From assembly GCA_030403585.1 (NCBI GenBank), contig JAUEPE010000007.1:1-64000 (forward strand): DNA of 64,000 bases. Reading direction: 5' to 3'. Shown piece after piece: positions 1 through 7,857 of this stretch; the first letter of the stretch is position 1; the number at the start of each line of letters is the position of its first letter. The position numbers and the translations under genes were made by a program. This DNA is from Frankia sp. RB7 (GTDB lineage: Bacteria; Pseudomonadota; Alphaproteobacteria; Rhizobiales; Xanthobacteraceae). The notes beneath the pieces were generated by a model, which saw only the letters and a program-made list of their open reading frames with translations, was not told where the DNA came from and made no database searches.

Positions 1-25
1 CCTTGACCTGATCTCCGCGCGCCAT
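1..25 (-). CDS. Possible 5' end of a minus-strand gene leaving the window
   Basis: Reading leftward from an ATG at 25-23, eight open codons (MARGDQVK) run to the window edge. A GGAG-like stretch lies about ten bases upstream of this ATG. This would be divergent from the malonyl-CoA decarboxylase gene. Too little is visible to name a product, and the reading could be chance. Confidence 0.3.
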
Positions 26-113
26 CTTCACTGCTCCATGGTCGGGACGAAGAGCTGGCGTGCAATCGAACTAAGAGCTGAACAACCGCCTTGACACACC
101 AATTCCCCATGTG

Positions 114-182
114 AGCAATCCAGACTGTCTCGGCGGAGGGAATCTGGATTGCTTCGCTGCGCCGCTGCGCTCGCAATGACGG
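114..182. repeat. Palindromic intergenic repeat, family 1, copy A (5'-truncated)
   Basis: The arms gcaatccaga (115-124) and tctggattgc (143-152) form a 10-bp stem, followed by the family tail ending in gctcgcaatgacgg. Other copies begin with an outer arm cattgcgagg; this one lacks it and has an extra ccgctgcg in the tail. The same family recurs at 1738, 2212, 2333, 3743 and 6113. It occupies much of the 366-base gap before the first complete gene; apart from a possible promoter just before 367, nothing else is recognisable there. Confidence 0.85.
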
Positions 183-366
183 TGTTTGAGGCAGCGACCC
201 CTTCTCCAAATTTCACCGGAGTCCCCGCCCTCACCCGGCATGACAGCCTTCTCGAAATGCACGGCACAACTAAAGTTGCCAAATCCCTCTGCTCGATTGT
301 GATCGGCTTCCGCCTAAATCCCGTGTAAGCTTCCGCACCGCACAAACCCGGTTTCGAAAGGCCCAG

Positions 367-1716
367 ATGGCTAACGCCTTCTTCTCCGACCTGCTCGCCA
401 CGATTTCCGAGCGCGGCCGCACGCTGTTGCGCCGCGATTCGGCCGATACCAAACAGGACGCCGAGGGGCTGATCGAGCTCTGCGGCGCGCTCCTGTCGGG
501 CCGGGGCGAAGCGTCCGGCACAGCCATGGCGCGTGAAGTGCTCGACGTCTACCAGGAGCTGGATGCGGCAGGCCGCCGCGCCTTTTTTGACGCGCTCGTA
601 CGCGATTTCGGCCCGGACCGGGAACGGCTGGCACAGGCGATCGAAAAATGGCGCGCGAAGCCGGCCGACGAGGACGCGAGCGCCCTGCATTTCGCCTCTG
701 AACCGCGGCGGCAGGAGCTGATCCGTAGGCTCAACCGCGCGCCGGGCGGCACCAGCGATCTCGTCAGCATGCGTGCCGATCTGCTCGGCATGATGAACGG
801 ACACACCGATCTCGCCGCGCTCGACCGCGACGTCTCGCATCTTCTCTCGTCGTGGTTCAACAGGGGGTTTCTCGTGCTGCGCCGGATTGACTGGTCGACC
901 CCGGCCAACATCCTCGAAAAGATCATTCGCTATGAAGCCGTGCACGAGATCAGCGACTGGGACGATCTGCGCCGCCGCATCGACCCGGTCGATCGCCGCT
1001 GCTACGCCTTCTTCCATCCCGCCATGGTCGACGAGCCTCTGATCTTCGTCGAGGTGGCGCTGACCGAGACCATTCCCGGTGCGATCGCGCCGCTGCTGGC
1101 GGTCGATCGCCAGTACCTTCCGATCGAGAAGGCGCGCACCGCCGTGTTCTACTCGATCTCCAACACCCAGCGCGGCCTTGGCGGCATTTCGTTCGGCAGC
1201 TTCCTGATCAAGCAGGTGGTGGAAGAGCTGCGCCGCGAGACGCCGAAGCTCGACACCTTCGTGACGCTGTCGCCGGTGCCGGGCTTCATGCCATGGGTGA
1301 AGCAGGACAAGGATTTGCCGCTGTCGGATGAGGACCGCGAGATCCTGAAGCGCCTCGACGATCCGAAATGGTTCGAAAACCCCGAGACCACCGCACAGCT
1401 GCGCGCCGTGATCGAGCCGCTAGCCGCCCACTATTTCCTGAAGGCGCGCACGCCGAAGGGCAAGCTGATCGACTCCGTCGCCCGCTTCCATCTCGGCAAC
1501 GGCGCCCGCCTCGAGCGCATCAACTGGCTCGGCGACCTCTCGCCCAAGGGCGTGCGCGAGTCCGCCGGCGTGATGGTGAACTACCTCTACCGCCTCGACG
1601 ACATCGAGAAGAACCACGAAGCCTACGCCAATGACGGCGAGGTCGTGGCGTCCAGCGCGGTGAAGAAGCTGCTCAAGGGCGAAGGGCGACGGTTGCTGGA
1701 TATGCGGTTGTCGTAG
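367..1716 (+). CDS. Malonyl-CoA decarboxylase
   Basis: 449 residues, close to the usual rhizobial length of about 460. The enzyme decarboxylates malonyl-CoA to acetyl-CoA, supporting growth on malonate and detoxifying malonyl-CoA. The N-terminal half is helical (about residues 1-165). The C-terminal acetyltransferase-like domain carries FHPAMVDEPLIFVEV, the SISNTQRGLGGISFG segment, SPVPGFMPW (Ser302) and FHLGNGA (His375). These last two sit where the family's proposed catalytic Ser and His lie. GAAAGG lies a few bases before the ATG, supporting the start. The usual partner, malonyl-CoA synthetase (matB), is not next to it inside the window. No signal peptide or membrane segment is seen, so it is cytosolic. 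Confidence 0.93.
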   Translation: MANAFFSDLLATISERGRTLLRRDSADTKQDAEGLIELCGALLSGRGEASGTAMAREVLDVYQELDAAGRRAFFDALVRDFGPDRERLAQAIEKWRAKPADEDASALHFASEPRRQELIRRLNRAPGGTSDLVSMRADLLGMMNGHTDLAALDRDVSHLLSSWFNRGFLVLRRIDWSTPANILEKIIRYEAVHEISDWDDLRRRIDPVDRRCYAFFHPAMVDEPLIFVEVALTETIPGAIAPLLAVDRQYLPIEKARTAVFYSISNTQRGLGGISFGSFLIKQVVEELRRETPKLDTFVTLSPVPGFMPWVKQDKDLPLSDEDREILKRLDDPKWFENPETTAQLRAVIEPLAAHYFLKARTPKGKLIDSVARFHLGNGARLERINWLGDLSPKGVRESAGVMVNYLYRLDDIEKNHEAYANDGEVVASSAVKKLLKGEGRRLLDMRLS

Positions 1717-1737
1717 GGACGCACGCTCTCTCTTCCG

Positions 1738-1823
1738 TCATTGCGAGGAGCCCTTGCGACGAAGCAATCCAGACTGCCTCCACAGAAAGATTCTGGATTG
1801 CTTCGCTGCGCTCGCAATGACGG
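1738..1823. repeat. Palindromic intergenic repeat, family 1, copy B (full)
   Basis: Full-length copy. The outer arms cattgcgaggagccc and gctcgcaatgacgga enclose the inner arms gaagcaatccaga and tctggattgcttc. A variable 18-20 base loop lies in the centre. It lies just downstream of the malonyl-CoA decarboxylase stop and 43 bases from the end of the GIY-YIG gene. It could fold into a long hairpin in either transcript. Confidence 0.9.
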
Positions 1824-1866
1824 AGTGTGTTGCGGCCGTGCGGTGCCCGAATCAGATCAGCGTGTC

Positions 1867-2139
1867 CTAGAGATCGATCCAATCCGGATTGAAGCTCTCG
1901 ATCAGCGCGAGCTTCTTTGCCCGGCTGCCACCCTTGATCTGCTTCTCGCGCGTAATCGCGTCGGTCATGGTCGCATGTGACTCGAACCAGACGAGGAGTT
2001 TGCAGCCGTACTGCGAGGAGAAGCCCTTCACGAGACCCTCGCGATGCTCGAACGCGCGGCGCGGCGGATTCGAGGTAACGCCGGTGTAGATCGTCCCGTT
2101 GCGGCGATTGGCGAACATGTAGACGCAGGGCTGCTTCAT
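1867..2139 (-). CDS. GIY-YIG nuclease-domain protein (UvrC-N/YhbQ type)
   Basis: 90 residues, essentially a stand-alone GIY-YIG domain. The signature appears as VYMFANRRNGTIYTGVT (residues 6-22), followed by the conserved Arg in NPPRRAFEHREG and the conserved Glu in TREKQIKGG. These are the positions that supply Tyr, Arg and the metal-binding Glu in this nuclease family. Members are small cytosolic proteins of uncertain role. The gene stands alone, with family 1 repeats on both sides (B at 1738-1823; C and D from 2212). This arrangement suggests the gene and repeats may have moved or been duplicated together, but no transposition has been shown. Gene identity is firm, biological role unknown. 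Confidence 0.88.
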   Translation of the reverse strand: MKQPCVYMFANRRNGTIYTGVTSNPPRRAFEHREGLVKGFSSQYGCKLLVWFESHATMTDAITREKQIKGGSRAKKLALIESFNPDWIDL

Positions 2140-2211
2140 GATCGTGCTCGGCTGAGGAAAGCTTTCACGCTATCACAACCGAGAGATGATTGCGAGACTT
2201 TCGCCACATCG

Positions 2212-2296
2212 TCATTGCGAGGAGCGTTTGCGACGAAGCAATCCAGACTACCGCCGCGGAAAGATTCTGGATTGCTTCGCTTCGCTCGCAATGACG
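2212..2296. repeat. Palindromic intergenic repeat, family 1, copy C (full)
   Basis: Full copy with outer arms tcattgcgagg and ctcgcaatgacgg and inner arms gaagcaatccaga and tctggattgcttc. It lies 72 bases upstream of the GIY-YIG start, so it sits in that gene's likely promoter region. The 2140-2553 gap holds copies C and D and an unrelated insert, and no convincing gene. Confidence 0.9.
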
Positions 2297-2332
2297 GGGA
2301 GTGTGGCGCCGCCTTGCGCGACTCTCTCCACC

Positions 2333-2512
2333 GTCATTGCGAGGAGCCCTTGCGACGAAGCAATCCAGACTGCCGCTGCGGTGGGACTCTGGATTGCTTC
2401 GCTGCGCTAGGAAGAAACGTCGAGCTAACCCATTGATTCTATTTGTGTCGCTAAACGTCGTTTCATTCAGCGCGCGTCGGCCCCTCAAGGCCGGTCCCAA
2501 CTCGCAATGACG
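2333..2512. repeat. Palindromic intergenic repeat, family 1, copy D, interrupted
   Basis: The copy runs normally from gtcattgcgagg to gctgcgct at 2408. About 93 unrelated bases (2409-2501) follow. The expected last 11 bases, cgcaatgacgg, then resume at 2502-2512. Joining 2408 to 2502 restores the exact family tail seen in copy B, so this is an insertion into, or a recombination within, an existing repeat. The insert carries aaacgtcg twice but no obvious coding sequence. Confidence 0.8.
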
Positions 2513-2553
2513 GAGTGTGTGGCGAGGCCGTCGTGCATCAACCCTCGCCCCGC

Positions 2554-3723
2554 CTACTCCGCCAGCGCCTTCATCTCCTTGTAGAGATCGGACTTGCCTT
2601 CGAACCCGATACCGGGGAGATCAGGCATGGTGATGTGGCCGTTCTCGACGCGCACACCATCCGGGAAGCCGCCGTAGGGCTGGAACAGGTCGGGGTAGCT
2701 TTCGTTGCCGCCGAGACCGAGACCAGCAGCGATGTTGAGCGACATCTGGTGGCCGCCGTGCGGGATGCAGCGGCTGGGGGACCAGCCGTGGGTTTTCAGC
2801 ACGTCCAGCGTGCGCTGGTATTCGCAGAGGCCGTAGGACAGCGCGCAGTCGAATTGCAGCCAGTCGCGATCGGGGCGCATGCCGCCGTAGCGGATCAGGT
2901 TGCGGGCGTCCTGATGGCTGAAGAGATTCTCGCCTGTCGCCATCGGGCCGGGATAAAATTCGGCGAGTGCGGCCTGCAGCGCGTAGTCGAGGGGATCGCC
3001 GACCTCCTCGTACCAGAACAGCGGATAATCGCGCAGCATCTTGGCATAGGCGATGCCGGTCTCGAGGTTGAAGCGGCCGTTGGCATCGACGGCGAGCTGC
3101 GCGTCCTTGCCGATCTCCTTCAGCACCGCTTCGATGCGAGTGCGGTCTTCGTCGATCGACGCGCCGCCGATCTTCATCTTCACGACGTTGTAGCCGCGAT
3201 CGAGATAGCCGCGCATCTCGCCACGCAGCGCCGAGAGATCCTTGCCGGGATAATAATAGCCGCCGGCGGCGTAGACGAACACGCGCGGATTGGCTGTCAG
3301 GCCGTGACGCTCGGCCAGCAAACGAAACAGCGGCTTGCCTGCGATCTTCGCCACCGCGTCCCACACCGCCATGTCGATGGTGCCGACCGCGACCGAACGT
3401 TCGCCATGGCCGCCCGGCTTCTCGTTGGTCATCATCGCGCCCCAGACCTTGTCGGGGTCCAGATTGTCACCGGCGGCATTGAGCAGCGACTTCGGATCGG
3501 CCTCCGTGATGCGCGAGGCAAAGCGCTCGCGGATCAAACCGCCCTGGCCGTAGCGGCCGTTGGAGTTGAAGCCGTAGCCGACGACGCGTTTTCCCTCGCG
3601 CACGACGTCGGTGACGACGGCAACGAGACTCGTCGTCATCTTGGTGAAGTCGATATAGGCGTTGCGGATCGGGGACGAGATCGGTTTTGTGATCTCGCGG
3701 ACGTCGACGATACGGACGGACAT
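2554..3723 (-). CDS. tarD: D-tartrate dehydratase (enolase superfamily)
   Basis: 389 residues. It dehydrates D-tartrate to oxaloacetate. It belongs to the enolase superfamily, and the sequence matches the B. japonicum enzyme used to define this function, as far as I can recall it. The expected catalytic residues are all present at the published numbering: the KMK motif gives Lys182 and Lys184 (base). The Mg ligands are Asp213 in AVDANG, Glu239 in WYEEV and Glu265 in ATGEN. His322 lies in IPHGGHQ. An N-terminal capping domain (about 1-125) precedes the barrel. The gene stands alone between repeats, with no visible tartrate transporter or regulator. Transfer of function from the characterised orthologue is strong but untested here. 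Confidence 0.93.
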   Translation of the reverse strand: MSVRIVDVREITKPISSPIRNAYIDFTKMTTSLVAVVTDVVREGKRVVGYGFNSNGRYGQGGLIRERFASRITEADPKSLLNAAGDNLDPDKVWGAMMTNEKPGGHGERSVAVGTIDMAVWDAVAKIAGKPLFRLLAERHGLTANPRVFVYAAGGYYYPGKDLSALRGEMRGYLDRGYNVVKMKIGGASIDEDRTRIEAVLKEIGKDAQLAVDANGRFNLETGIAYAKMLRDYPLFWYEEVGDPLDYALQAALAEFYPGPMATGENLFSHQDARNLIRYGGMRPDRDWLQFDCALSYGLCEYQRTLDVLKTHGWSPSRCIPHGGHQMSLNIAAGLGLGGNESYPDLFQPYGGFPDGVRVENGHITMPDLPGIGFEGKSDLYKEMKALAE

Positions 3724-3742
3724 GGGGGTGGCCTTTCGCTTT

Positions 3743-3828
3743 CGTCATTGCGCGGAGCGAAGCGACGAAGCAATCCAGGCTGCCTCTGCGGAAAGATTCT
3801 GGATTGCTTCGCTTCGCTCGCAATGACG
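3743..3828. repeat. Palindromic intergenic repeat, family 1, copy E
   Basis: Full copy between the tarD start and the DUF3297 stop. The outer arm reads cattgcgcggagcgaagcgacgaag on the left and cttcgcttcgctcgcaatgacg on the right. The left arm differs from copies B-D. Its right end merges with a short tandem array starting at 3817. Confidence 0.88.
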
Positions 3829-3906
3829 AGGAGAGAGTTTGCGCTCCTCGCAATGACGAGGAGGGAGTGTGCGCGCCTCGCAGAGACGAGGGAGCGCAGC
3901 GCGCTT
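3817..3906. repeat. 30-bp tandem repeat, about three units
   Basis: Units start at 3817, 3847 and 3877. The first two share ctcgcaatgacgaggag followed by a near-identical 13-base remainder. The third is more diverged (ctcgcagagacgagg) and runs into the end of the DUF3297 gene. The unit is the right-hand end of the family 1 palindrome, so the array looks like slippage growth from copy E. Confidence 0.75.
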
Positions 3907-4162
3907 ACTTCTTTTCCCTGAAATACGGCTCGACCGAGCCATGCACCTTGATGGTCAGCTGATTGCCGTGGCGGTCCTTGGCATTCCCTGCGGCGACGCG
4001 GACCCAGCCTTCGCTGATGCAGTACTCTTCCACATTGGTCTTCTCGACGCCCTTGAAGCGGATGCCGACGTCGCGCGACAGGATGTCGGCGTTGTAATAG
4101 GGGCTGTTCGGGTTGACCGACAGGCGGTCCGGAAATTCGTCGCTCATGATTGTCTCGCTCAT
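3905..4162 (-). CDS. DUF3297 family protein
   Basis: 85 residues, a small conserved proteobacterial family of unknown function. The whole protein is one domain with the family hallmarks PDRLSVNPNSPYY, RDVGIRFKGVEKTNVEEYCISEGWVRV and a C-terminal EPYF. The start at 4162 was chosen because its ATG overlaps the TGA of the glutathione peroxidase gene as ATGA, which implies translational coupling. A second ATG at 4147 (MSDEFPDR) is the alternative and would match shorter family members. It is the last gene of a three-gene operon after amidase and glutathione peroxidase. No function is proposed. The 3' end overlaps the tandem repeat by two bases. Confidence 0.85.
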   Translation of the reverse strand: MSETIMSDEFPDRLSVNPNSPYYNADILSRDVGIRFKGVEKTNVEEYCISEGWVRVAAGNAKDRHGNQLTIKVHGSVEPYFREKK

Positions 4163-4635
4163 AACAGGGTCTCGATCTTCTGCCGCAATCCTTCCGGCCG
4201 CGCGGTCGGCGCATAGCGCGCGATCACCTGGCCGGCACGATCCACCAGGAATTTGGTGAAATTCCATTTGATGGCGGTGCCGAGCAGGCCGGATTGCTGG
4301 CGTTTCAGGTACTCATACAAGGGATGCGCGTGGGCGCCGTTGACGTCGACCTTCTCGAACAGCGGAAAGGTGACGTCGTAGTTGGTCGAGCAGAACGCCT
4401 GGATCTCGGCTGCCTGCCCCGGTTCCTGCGCGCCGAACTGGTTGCAGGGAAAGCCGAGCACCGAGAAGCCGCGCGGCGAGAGATCGCGGTGCAGATCCTC
4501 CAGCCCGCGATATTGCGGCGTGAAGCCGCATTTGCTCGCGGTGTTGACGATCAGCAGCACCTGCCCCTCGAACTGGCGCATGGACACCTCCTCGCCGAGA
4601 AGTGAATTGGCCTTGTAGTCGTAGATCGCCGACAT
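4159..4635 (-). CDS. Glutathione peroxidase (Cys type)
   Basis: 158 residues, the usual length for bacterial non-selenium enzymes. It reduces hydrogen or lipid peroxides; Cys-type members often use thioredoxin rather than glutathione. The peroxidatic Cys36 lies in NTASKCGFTPQY. Gln66 lies in GFPCNQFG, and Trp124 and Asn125 lie in KWNFTKF. Together these form the family catalytic tetrad. Cys82 in AFCSTNY is a plausible resolving cysteine, favouring thioredoxin dependence. No signal peptide, so cytosolic. The ATG follows the amidase stop by two bases, and the stop overlaps the DUF3297 start, so the three are one operon. Reductant preference is inferred. Confidence 0.93.
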   Translation of the reverse strand: MSAIYDYKANSLLGEEVSMRQFEGQVLLIVNTASKCGFTPQYRGLEDLHRDLSPRGFSVLGFPCNQFGAQEPGQAAEIQAFCSTNYDVTFPLFEKVDVNGAHAHPLYEYLKRQQSGLLGTAIKWNFTKFLVDRAGQVIARYAPTARPEGLRQKIETLL

Positions 4636-4637
4636 CG

Positions 4638-6038
4638 TTAACCCACGGGGTCGATCGGCGACGGCGGCACGCCGCCCGCCTCGATCGCTTCGCCGGCGAG
4701 AAGACACAGATCCTCGCGATAGCGCCCGGAGACGACGTGCACGCCGACCGGCGCCTTGCCGACGAGGCCGGTCGAGACCACGAGGCCCGGCAATCCCATG
4801 AAGGGCGTCGCGATCTGCGGCAGCTGCGCCTCCCAGACGCGCTCGAAGGAGGCGGCGTCCTTGCGGTCGAGATGATCGGGGAACGGCAACTCGCCGGAGA
4901 CCGGCGTCAGCACGACGGCGTATTTTTCGAAGAACAGCATCCAGTCGCGGGTCAGCGTGGCGCGGCGGGTCAGTGCCTGGGCGTAATTGGCCTGGTCCAT
5001 CGGCGTGACCTTGGCGCGGTTGCCGCGCAGGCACGCCAGCGCACCGGGATCGCCCTCGCGCTCGGCCATTTCGAGCTGGGCCTCATAGCCGTCGCCGAGC
5101 CAGAGCTTGCGCTGCCACTCGACGGCTTCGCGCATCGGCGGGGTATTTTCGATCACATCGACGGTCCAACCGGCGCGCTCGAGGCGCTTGCCGGCGTCGG
5201 TCACGGCCGCCTTCACTTCAGGTGTGGTCGCGAGGCCGTCCGGGTTGAGGCAGATCGCGGTGCGCTTCGGCACGGCCAGGCCTTCCAGCGGCGCCGGCAC
5301 GAACCAGGGATCGCGCGCATCGCGAGCCGACATCGCGGCGAGTGAAATTCGGAGATCATTGACGGTGCGCGCCAGCGGTCCCGAGACCGCCATGATCTGC
5401 GGGCCGATCGGGCGCTCCGGCAGCGCGGGGTTGAAGGCGGGGATGCGGCCCAGGGTCGGCCGCAGGCCGTGCACGCCACAGGCATAGGCGGGGTAGCGGA
5501 TCGAGCCGGCGATGTCGGTGCCGTGGGCGATGTGGCCGATGCCGGCTGCGACCGCCGAGCCGGCGCCGCCGGACGAGCCGCCCGGGGTCAGCGAGGCATC
5601 GCGCGGGTTCTTGGTGTCGCCATGGACGAGGTTGGTGGTGAACCAGCGATAGGAGAAGGCCGGGCAATTGGTACGGCCGAGCAGGACAGCGCCCGATTTG
5701 CGGAAATTGGCGACAACCGGGTTGTCCTCGCGCGCGATCAGGTCGCGCTGCAGCTTGAGGCCGTTGGTGGTGGCAAAGCCCTCCTGGTCGACATTGGCCT
5801 TGATGGTGACGGGCACGCCGGCCAGCACGCCGGGGTCTTCCCCCCGGGCGACGGCGGCATCGACGGCGTCGGCCTGCTTGAGCACGTCCTCGGGCCGGTG
5901 GTCGATCACCGCGTTGAGCTTCGGATTGACGGCGTCCAGGCGGTCGAGGCCGGCCTTGGCCGCCTCCCGGGCGGATACTTTCTTGGACCTGACGAGGGTG
6001 GCGAGGTCGGCGGCCGACAGGCGCCAGAGATCTTGCAT
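4638..6038 (-). CDS. Amidase (amidase-signature family)
   Basis: 466 residues, within the normal range for amidase-signature hydrolases. These split amide bonds using a Ser-cisSer-Lys triad. The expected residues are visible: Lys80 in VTIKANVD, cis-Ser155 in GGSSGG, and nucleophile Ser179 in TDIAGSIR. The glycine-rich signature spans roughly residues 150-185. The C-terminal part (PFMGLPGLVVSTGL, GVHVVSGRYRED) is typical of the family. The substrate cannot be read from sequence; it does not look like GatA, because no gatC/gatB are nearby. It is first in an operon with glutathione peroxidase and DUF3297. An unrelated role in acyl-amide catabolism is equally possible. Confidence 0.9.
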   Translation of the reverse strand: MQDLWRLSAADLATLVRSKKVSAREAAKAGLDRLDAVNPKLNAVIDHRPEDVLKQADAVDAAVARGEDPGVLAGVPVTIKANVDQEGFATTNGLKLQRDLIAREDNPVVANFRKSGAVLLGRTNCPAFSYRWFTTNLVHGDTKNPRDASLTPGGSSGGAGSAVAAGIGHIAHGTDIAGSIRYPAYACGVHGLRPTLGRIPAFNPALPERPIGPQIMAVSGPLARTVNDLRISLAAMSARDARDPWFVPAPLEGLAVPKRTAICLNPDGLATTPEVKAAVTDAGKRLERAGWTVDVIENTPPMREAVEWQRKLWLGDGYEAQLEMAEREGDPGALACLRGNRAKVTPMDQANYAQALTRRATLTRDWMLFFEKYAVVLTPVSGELPFPDHLDRKDAASFERVWEAQLPQIATPFMGLPGLVVSTGLVGKAPVGVHVVSGRYREDLCLLAGEAIEAGGVPPSPIDPVG

Positions 6039-6112
6039 GATTTGCTCCGTATGACCGGCGTCTTTTAGCGCCGGGAACGCAGCAAAGCCATGCGGATTTC
6101 GCAGGGAAAAGC

Positions 6113-6200
6113 GTCATTGCGAGCGGAGCGAAGCAATCCAGAATCCCTCCGCGGGGGCAGCCTGGATTGCTTCGTCGCAAGGGCTCCTCGCAATGACGAG
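6113..6200. repeat. Palindromic intergenic repeat, family 1, copy F (inverted)
   Basis: Same family as the copies at 1738-3828 but in the opposite orientation: it begins cattgcgagcggagcgaagcaatccaga and ends tggattgcttcgtcgcaagggctcctcgcaatgacg. It lies in the intergenic space between the amidase and DUF6894 starts and stops. Confidence 0.88.
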
Positions 6201-6220
6201 GAGAGAGTAGCGGAATTTCT

Positions 6221-6478
6221 CTAGTGCCTCGTCGCCGACTGATCCGGCATGTCCAGCAGGGCCTCTGTGAAGGGAAACTCCAGCACGATCTCGCCTTCGA
6301 CGTCGGTGACCTCGATGACCGCCTCGAGCAGGACCGGCTGGGCGCCTTCGGACTTCACCACTTCCAGGATCATCTGGCGGGCGACCTCCCAGGCACGATC
6401 AGGGTTGCGCAGATCCTCGCCTTCGGGATCCACGATCAATTCATCGCCGATACGGGTGTTGAAGAAATATTTGGGCAT
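6221..6478 (-). CDS. DUF6894 family protein
   Basis: 85 residues starting MPKYFFNTRIGDELIVDPEGEDL, the characteristic opening of a small rhizobial family now called DUF6894. The conserved pattern is PKYFF...G....D.EG.DL...AW.VA. No transmembrane segment, signal peptide or catalytic motif is seen. The start at 6478 was preferred over an upstream one at 6529, because the extra 17 residues do not resemble the family. The gene is divergent from pqqA, so the 250-base gap 6479-6728 probably holds promoters for both. Function unknown. Confidence 0.8.
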   Translation of the reverse strand: MPKYFFNTRIGDELIVDPEGEDLRNPDRAWEVARQMILEVVKSEGAQPVLLEAVIEVTDVEGEIVLEFPFTEALLDMPDQSATRH

Positions 6479-6728
6479 CACCGAATTCCACTTGGGTCGC
6501 CTGTACCGGATTGAAAAGCTGCACTGCACTCACAAGTGCTTTATCAGGACAGCGTGCCCGACCGAATGCGCCGCACGCAAGGCAGTGCCGCCAGAAGTGA
6601 TGTTCCATTCCTCATTTTTCGCAGCGCAACATGCGATTCTCAGGAAAATTTCACTAGCGAACTTTTGCGCCGGCAGTAACTTACCCTTCGGGCGTGAACG
6701 TCCGAAATCTCGAAAATGGAGAGCCAAA

Positions 6729-6809
6729 ATGGCCTGGAAAGCCCCCAAGATCGTCGAAGTGCCCTGCGGCATGGAAATCAACATGTATGTGAGCGCCACC
6801 CGCAAATAG
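6729..6809 (+). CDS. pqqA: PQQ precursor peptide PqqA
   Basis: A 26-residue peptide opening with MAWKAPKIVEVPCGMEINMY. Glu16 and Tyr20 form the conserved E-x3-Y pair whose side chains are cross-linked by PqqE and become the PQQ skeleton. The length is normal for the family (22-29). GGAGAG lies just before the ATG. It is the only ribosomal precursor here and is immediately followed by pqqB. The upstream region 6479-6728 is the presumed promoter of the pqq operon, but I see no clear operator in it. Confidence 0.96.
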   Translation: MAWKAPKIVEVPCGMEINMYVSATRK

Positions 6810-6927
6810 CGGTTGGTGAGTACGCGTTCTGCGCAGGTGGGTCTGCCGGTCACGATCGGTTTCCGGATGATGGAAACTGTGCTGGCCTTAAGATCCACCT
6901 GGCGACGTTGCTTCCAGGAGACGGATC

Positions 6928-7857
6928 ATGCTTCGCGTCGTCGTCCTGGGCGCCGGGGCCGGCGGCGGAGTCCCGCAATGGAATTGCGGTTGCGAGGGCT
7001 GCCGGGCAGCCCGTCACCACGGCCATGAGCTTTATCGGACCCAGGCCTCGGTTGCCTTCAGCGGCGACGGCGAGCATTGGTTTCTGATCAACGCCTCCCC
7101 CGATTTGCGCCAGCAGTTGAATGCCACGCCGCAGCTGCATCCCAAGGCGGGCGCGCTGCGTCATACGCCTGTTGCGGGCGTGATCCTGACCAACAGCGAA
7201 GTGGATGCGGTGGCAGGCCTGCTCTCGATGCGGGAGGGCTCGCCGTTCACGGTCTATGCGCATGAGAAGGTGCTGGCGATCCTGGCGAGCAACAGCATCT
7301 TCAACGTGTTGAACGAAAAGAATGTGCGGCGGCAGCCGATTTCCATCAGCGAGCCGTTCGAGCCGCGTCTGACCGATGGTGCGCGCTCAGGGCTGGAGGT
7401 GCTGGCCTTCGCCGTGCCGGGCAAATCAGCCTGGTATCTCGAGGGCAAGGCGCATCCCGGCGGCGCGAGCGGCGACGGCGATACGCTGGGGCTGAAGATC
7501 ACCGACAAGTCGACCGGCAAGTGCTTCTACTTCATCGCCGCCTGCGCCGAGGTCACCGACGCGCTCAAGGCCGAGATCGACGGCGCCGCGCTGGTGTTCT
7601 TCGACGGCACGGTCTGGCAGGATGACGAAATGATCAAGGCCGGGCTCGGCCACAAGACCGGCAAGAGCATGGGCCATGTCGCGATGTCCGGTCACGATGG
7701 CGCGATTGCGCGGCTGGCCGACCTCAATATCGACAGGAAGATGTTCCTGCATATCAACAACTCGAACCCGGCGCTGCTGCCCTCGTCTCGCGAGCGCAAG
7801 GCCGCTGAAGAAGCGGGATGGCAGATACCCGCCGACGGAACGGAGATCGTGCTGTGA
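6928..7857 (+). CDS. pqqB: PqqB, metallo-beta-lactamase-fold protein of PQQ synthesis
   Basis: 309 residues, normal length. The N-terminal family signature AGAGGGVPQWNCGCEGCR (about residues 8-25) includes the cysteines of the structural zinc site. The rest has the metallo-hydrolase fold segments (TNSEVDAVAGLLSMREG, VFFDGTVWQDDE, MSGHDGA). PqqB is proposed to hydroxylate the tyrosine-derived part of the processed peptide. It lies 118 bases after pqqA. Its stop overlaps the chosen GTG start of pqqC (GTGA), so they are coupled. Confidence 0.95.
   Translation: MLRVVVLGAGAGGGVPQWNCGCEGCRAARHHGHELYRTQASVAFSGDGEHWFLINASPDLRQQLNATPQLHPKAGALRHTPVAGVILTNSEVDAVAGLLSMREGSPFTVYAHEKVLAILASNSIFNVLNEKNVRRQPISISEPFEPRLTDGARSGLEVLAFAVPGKSAWYLEGKAHPGGASGDGDTLGLKITDKSTGKCFYFIAACAEVTDALKAEIDGAALVFFDGTVWQDDEMIKAGLGHKTGKSMGHVAMSGHDGAIARLADLNIDRKMFLHINNSNPALLPSSRERKAAEEAGWQIPADGTEIVL

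Noticed and set aside
28..1017. 329-codon minus-strand frame over malonyl-CoA decarboxylase
   Set aside because: Antisense shadow of a clear gene, and its end reads through the repeat at 114-182.
3743..3906. Regularly spaced repeats resembling a small CRISPR array
   Set aside because: The units are directly adjacent without unique spacers and derive from one palindrome; no cas genes nearby.
2515..3921. 468-codon plus-strand frame across tarD
   Set aside because: Shadow of the D-tartrate dehydratase gene, whose residues match a characterised enzyme; the frame also runs through repeats.
6249..6809. 186-codon plus frame ending with the PqqA sequence
   Set aside because: Only the last 26 codons resemble anything; PqqA normally has 22-29 residues and has its own ribosome site at 6718-6723.
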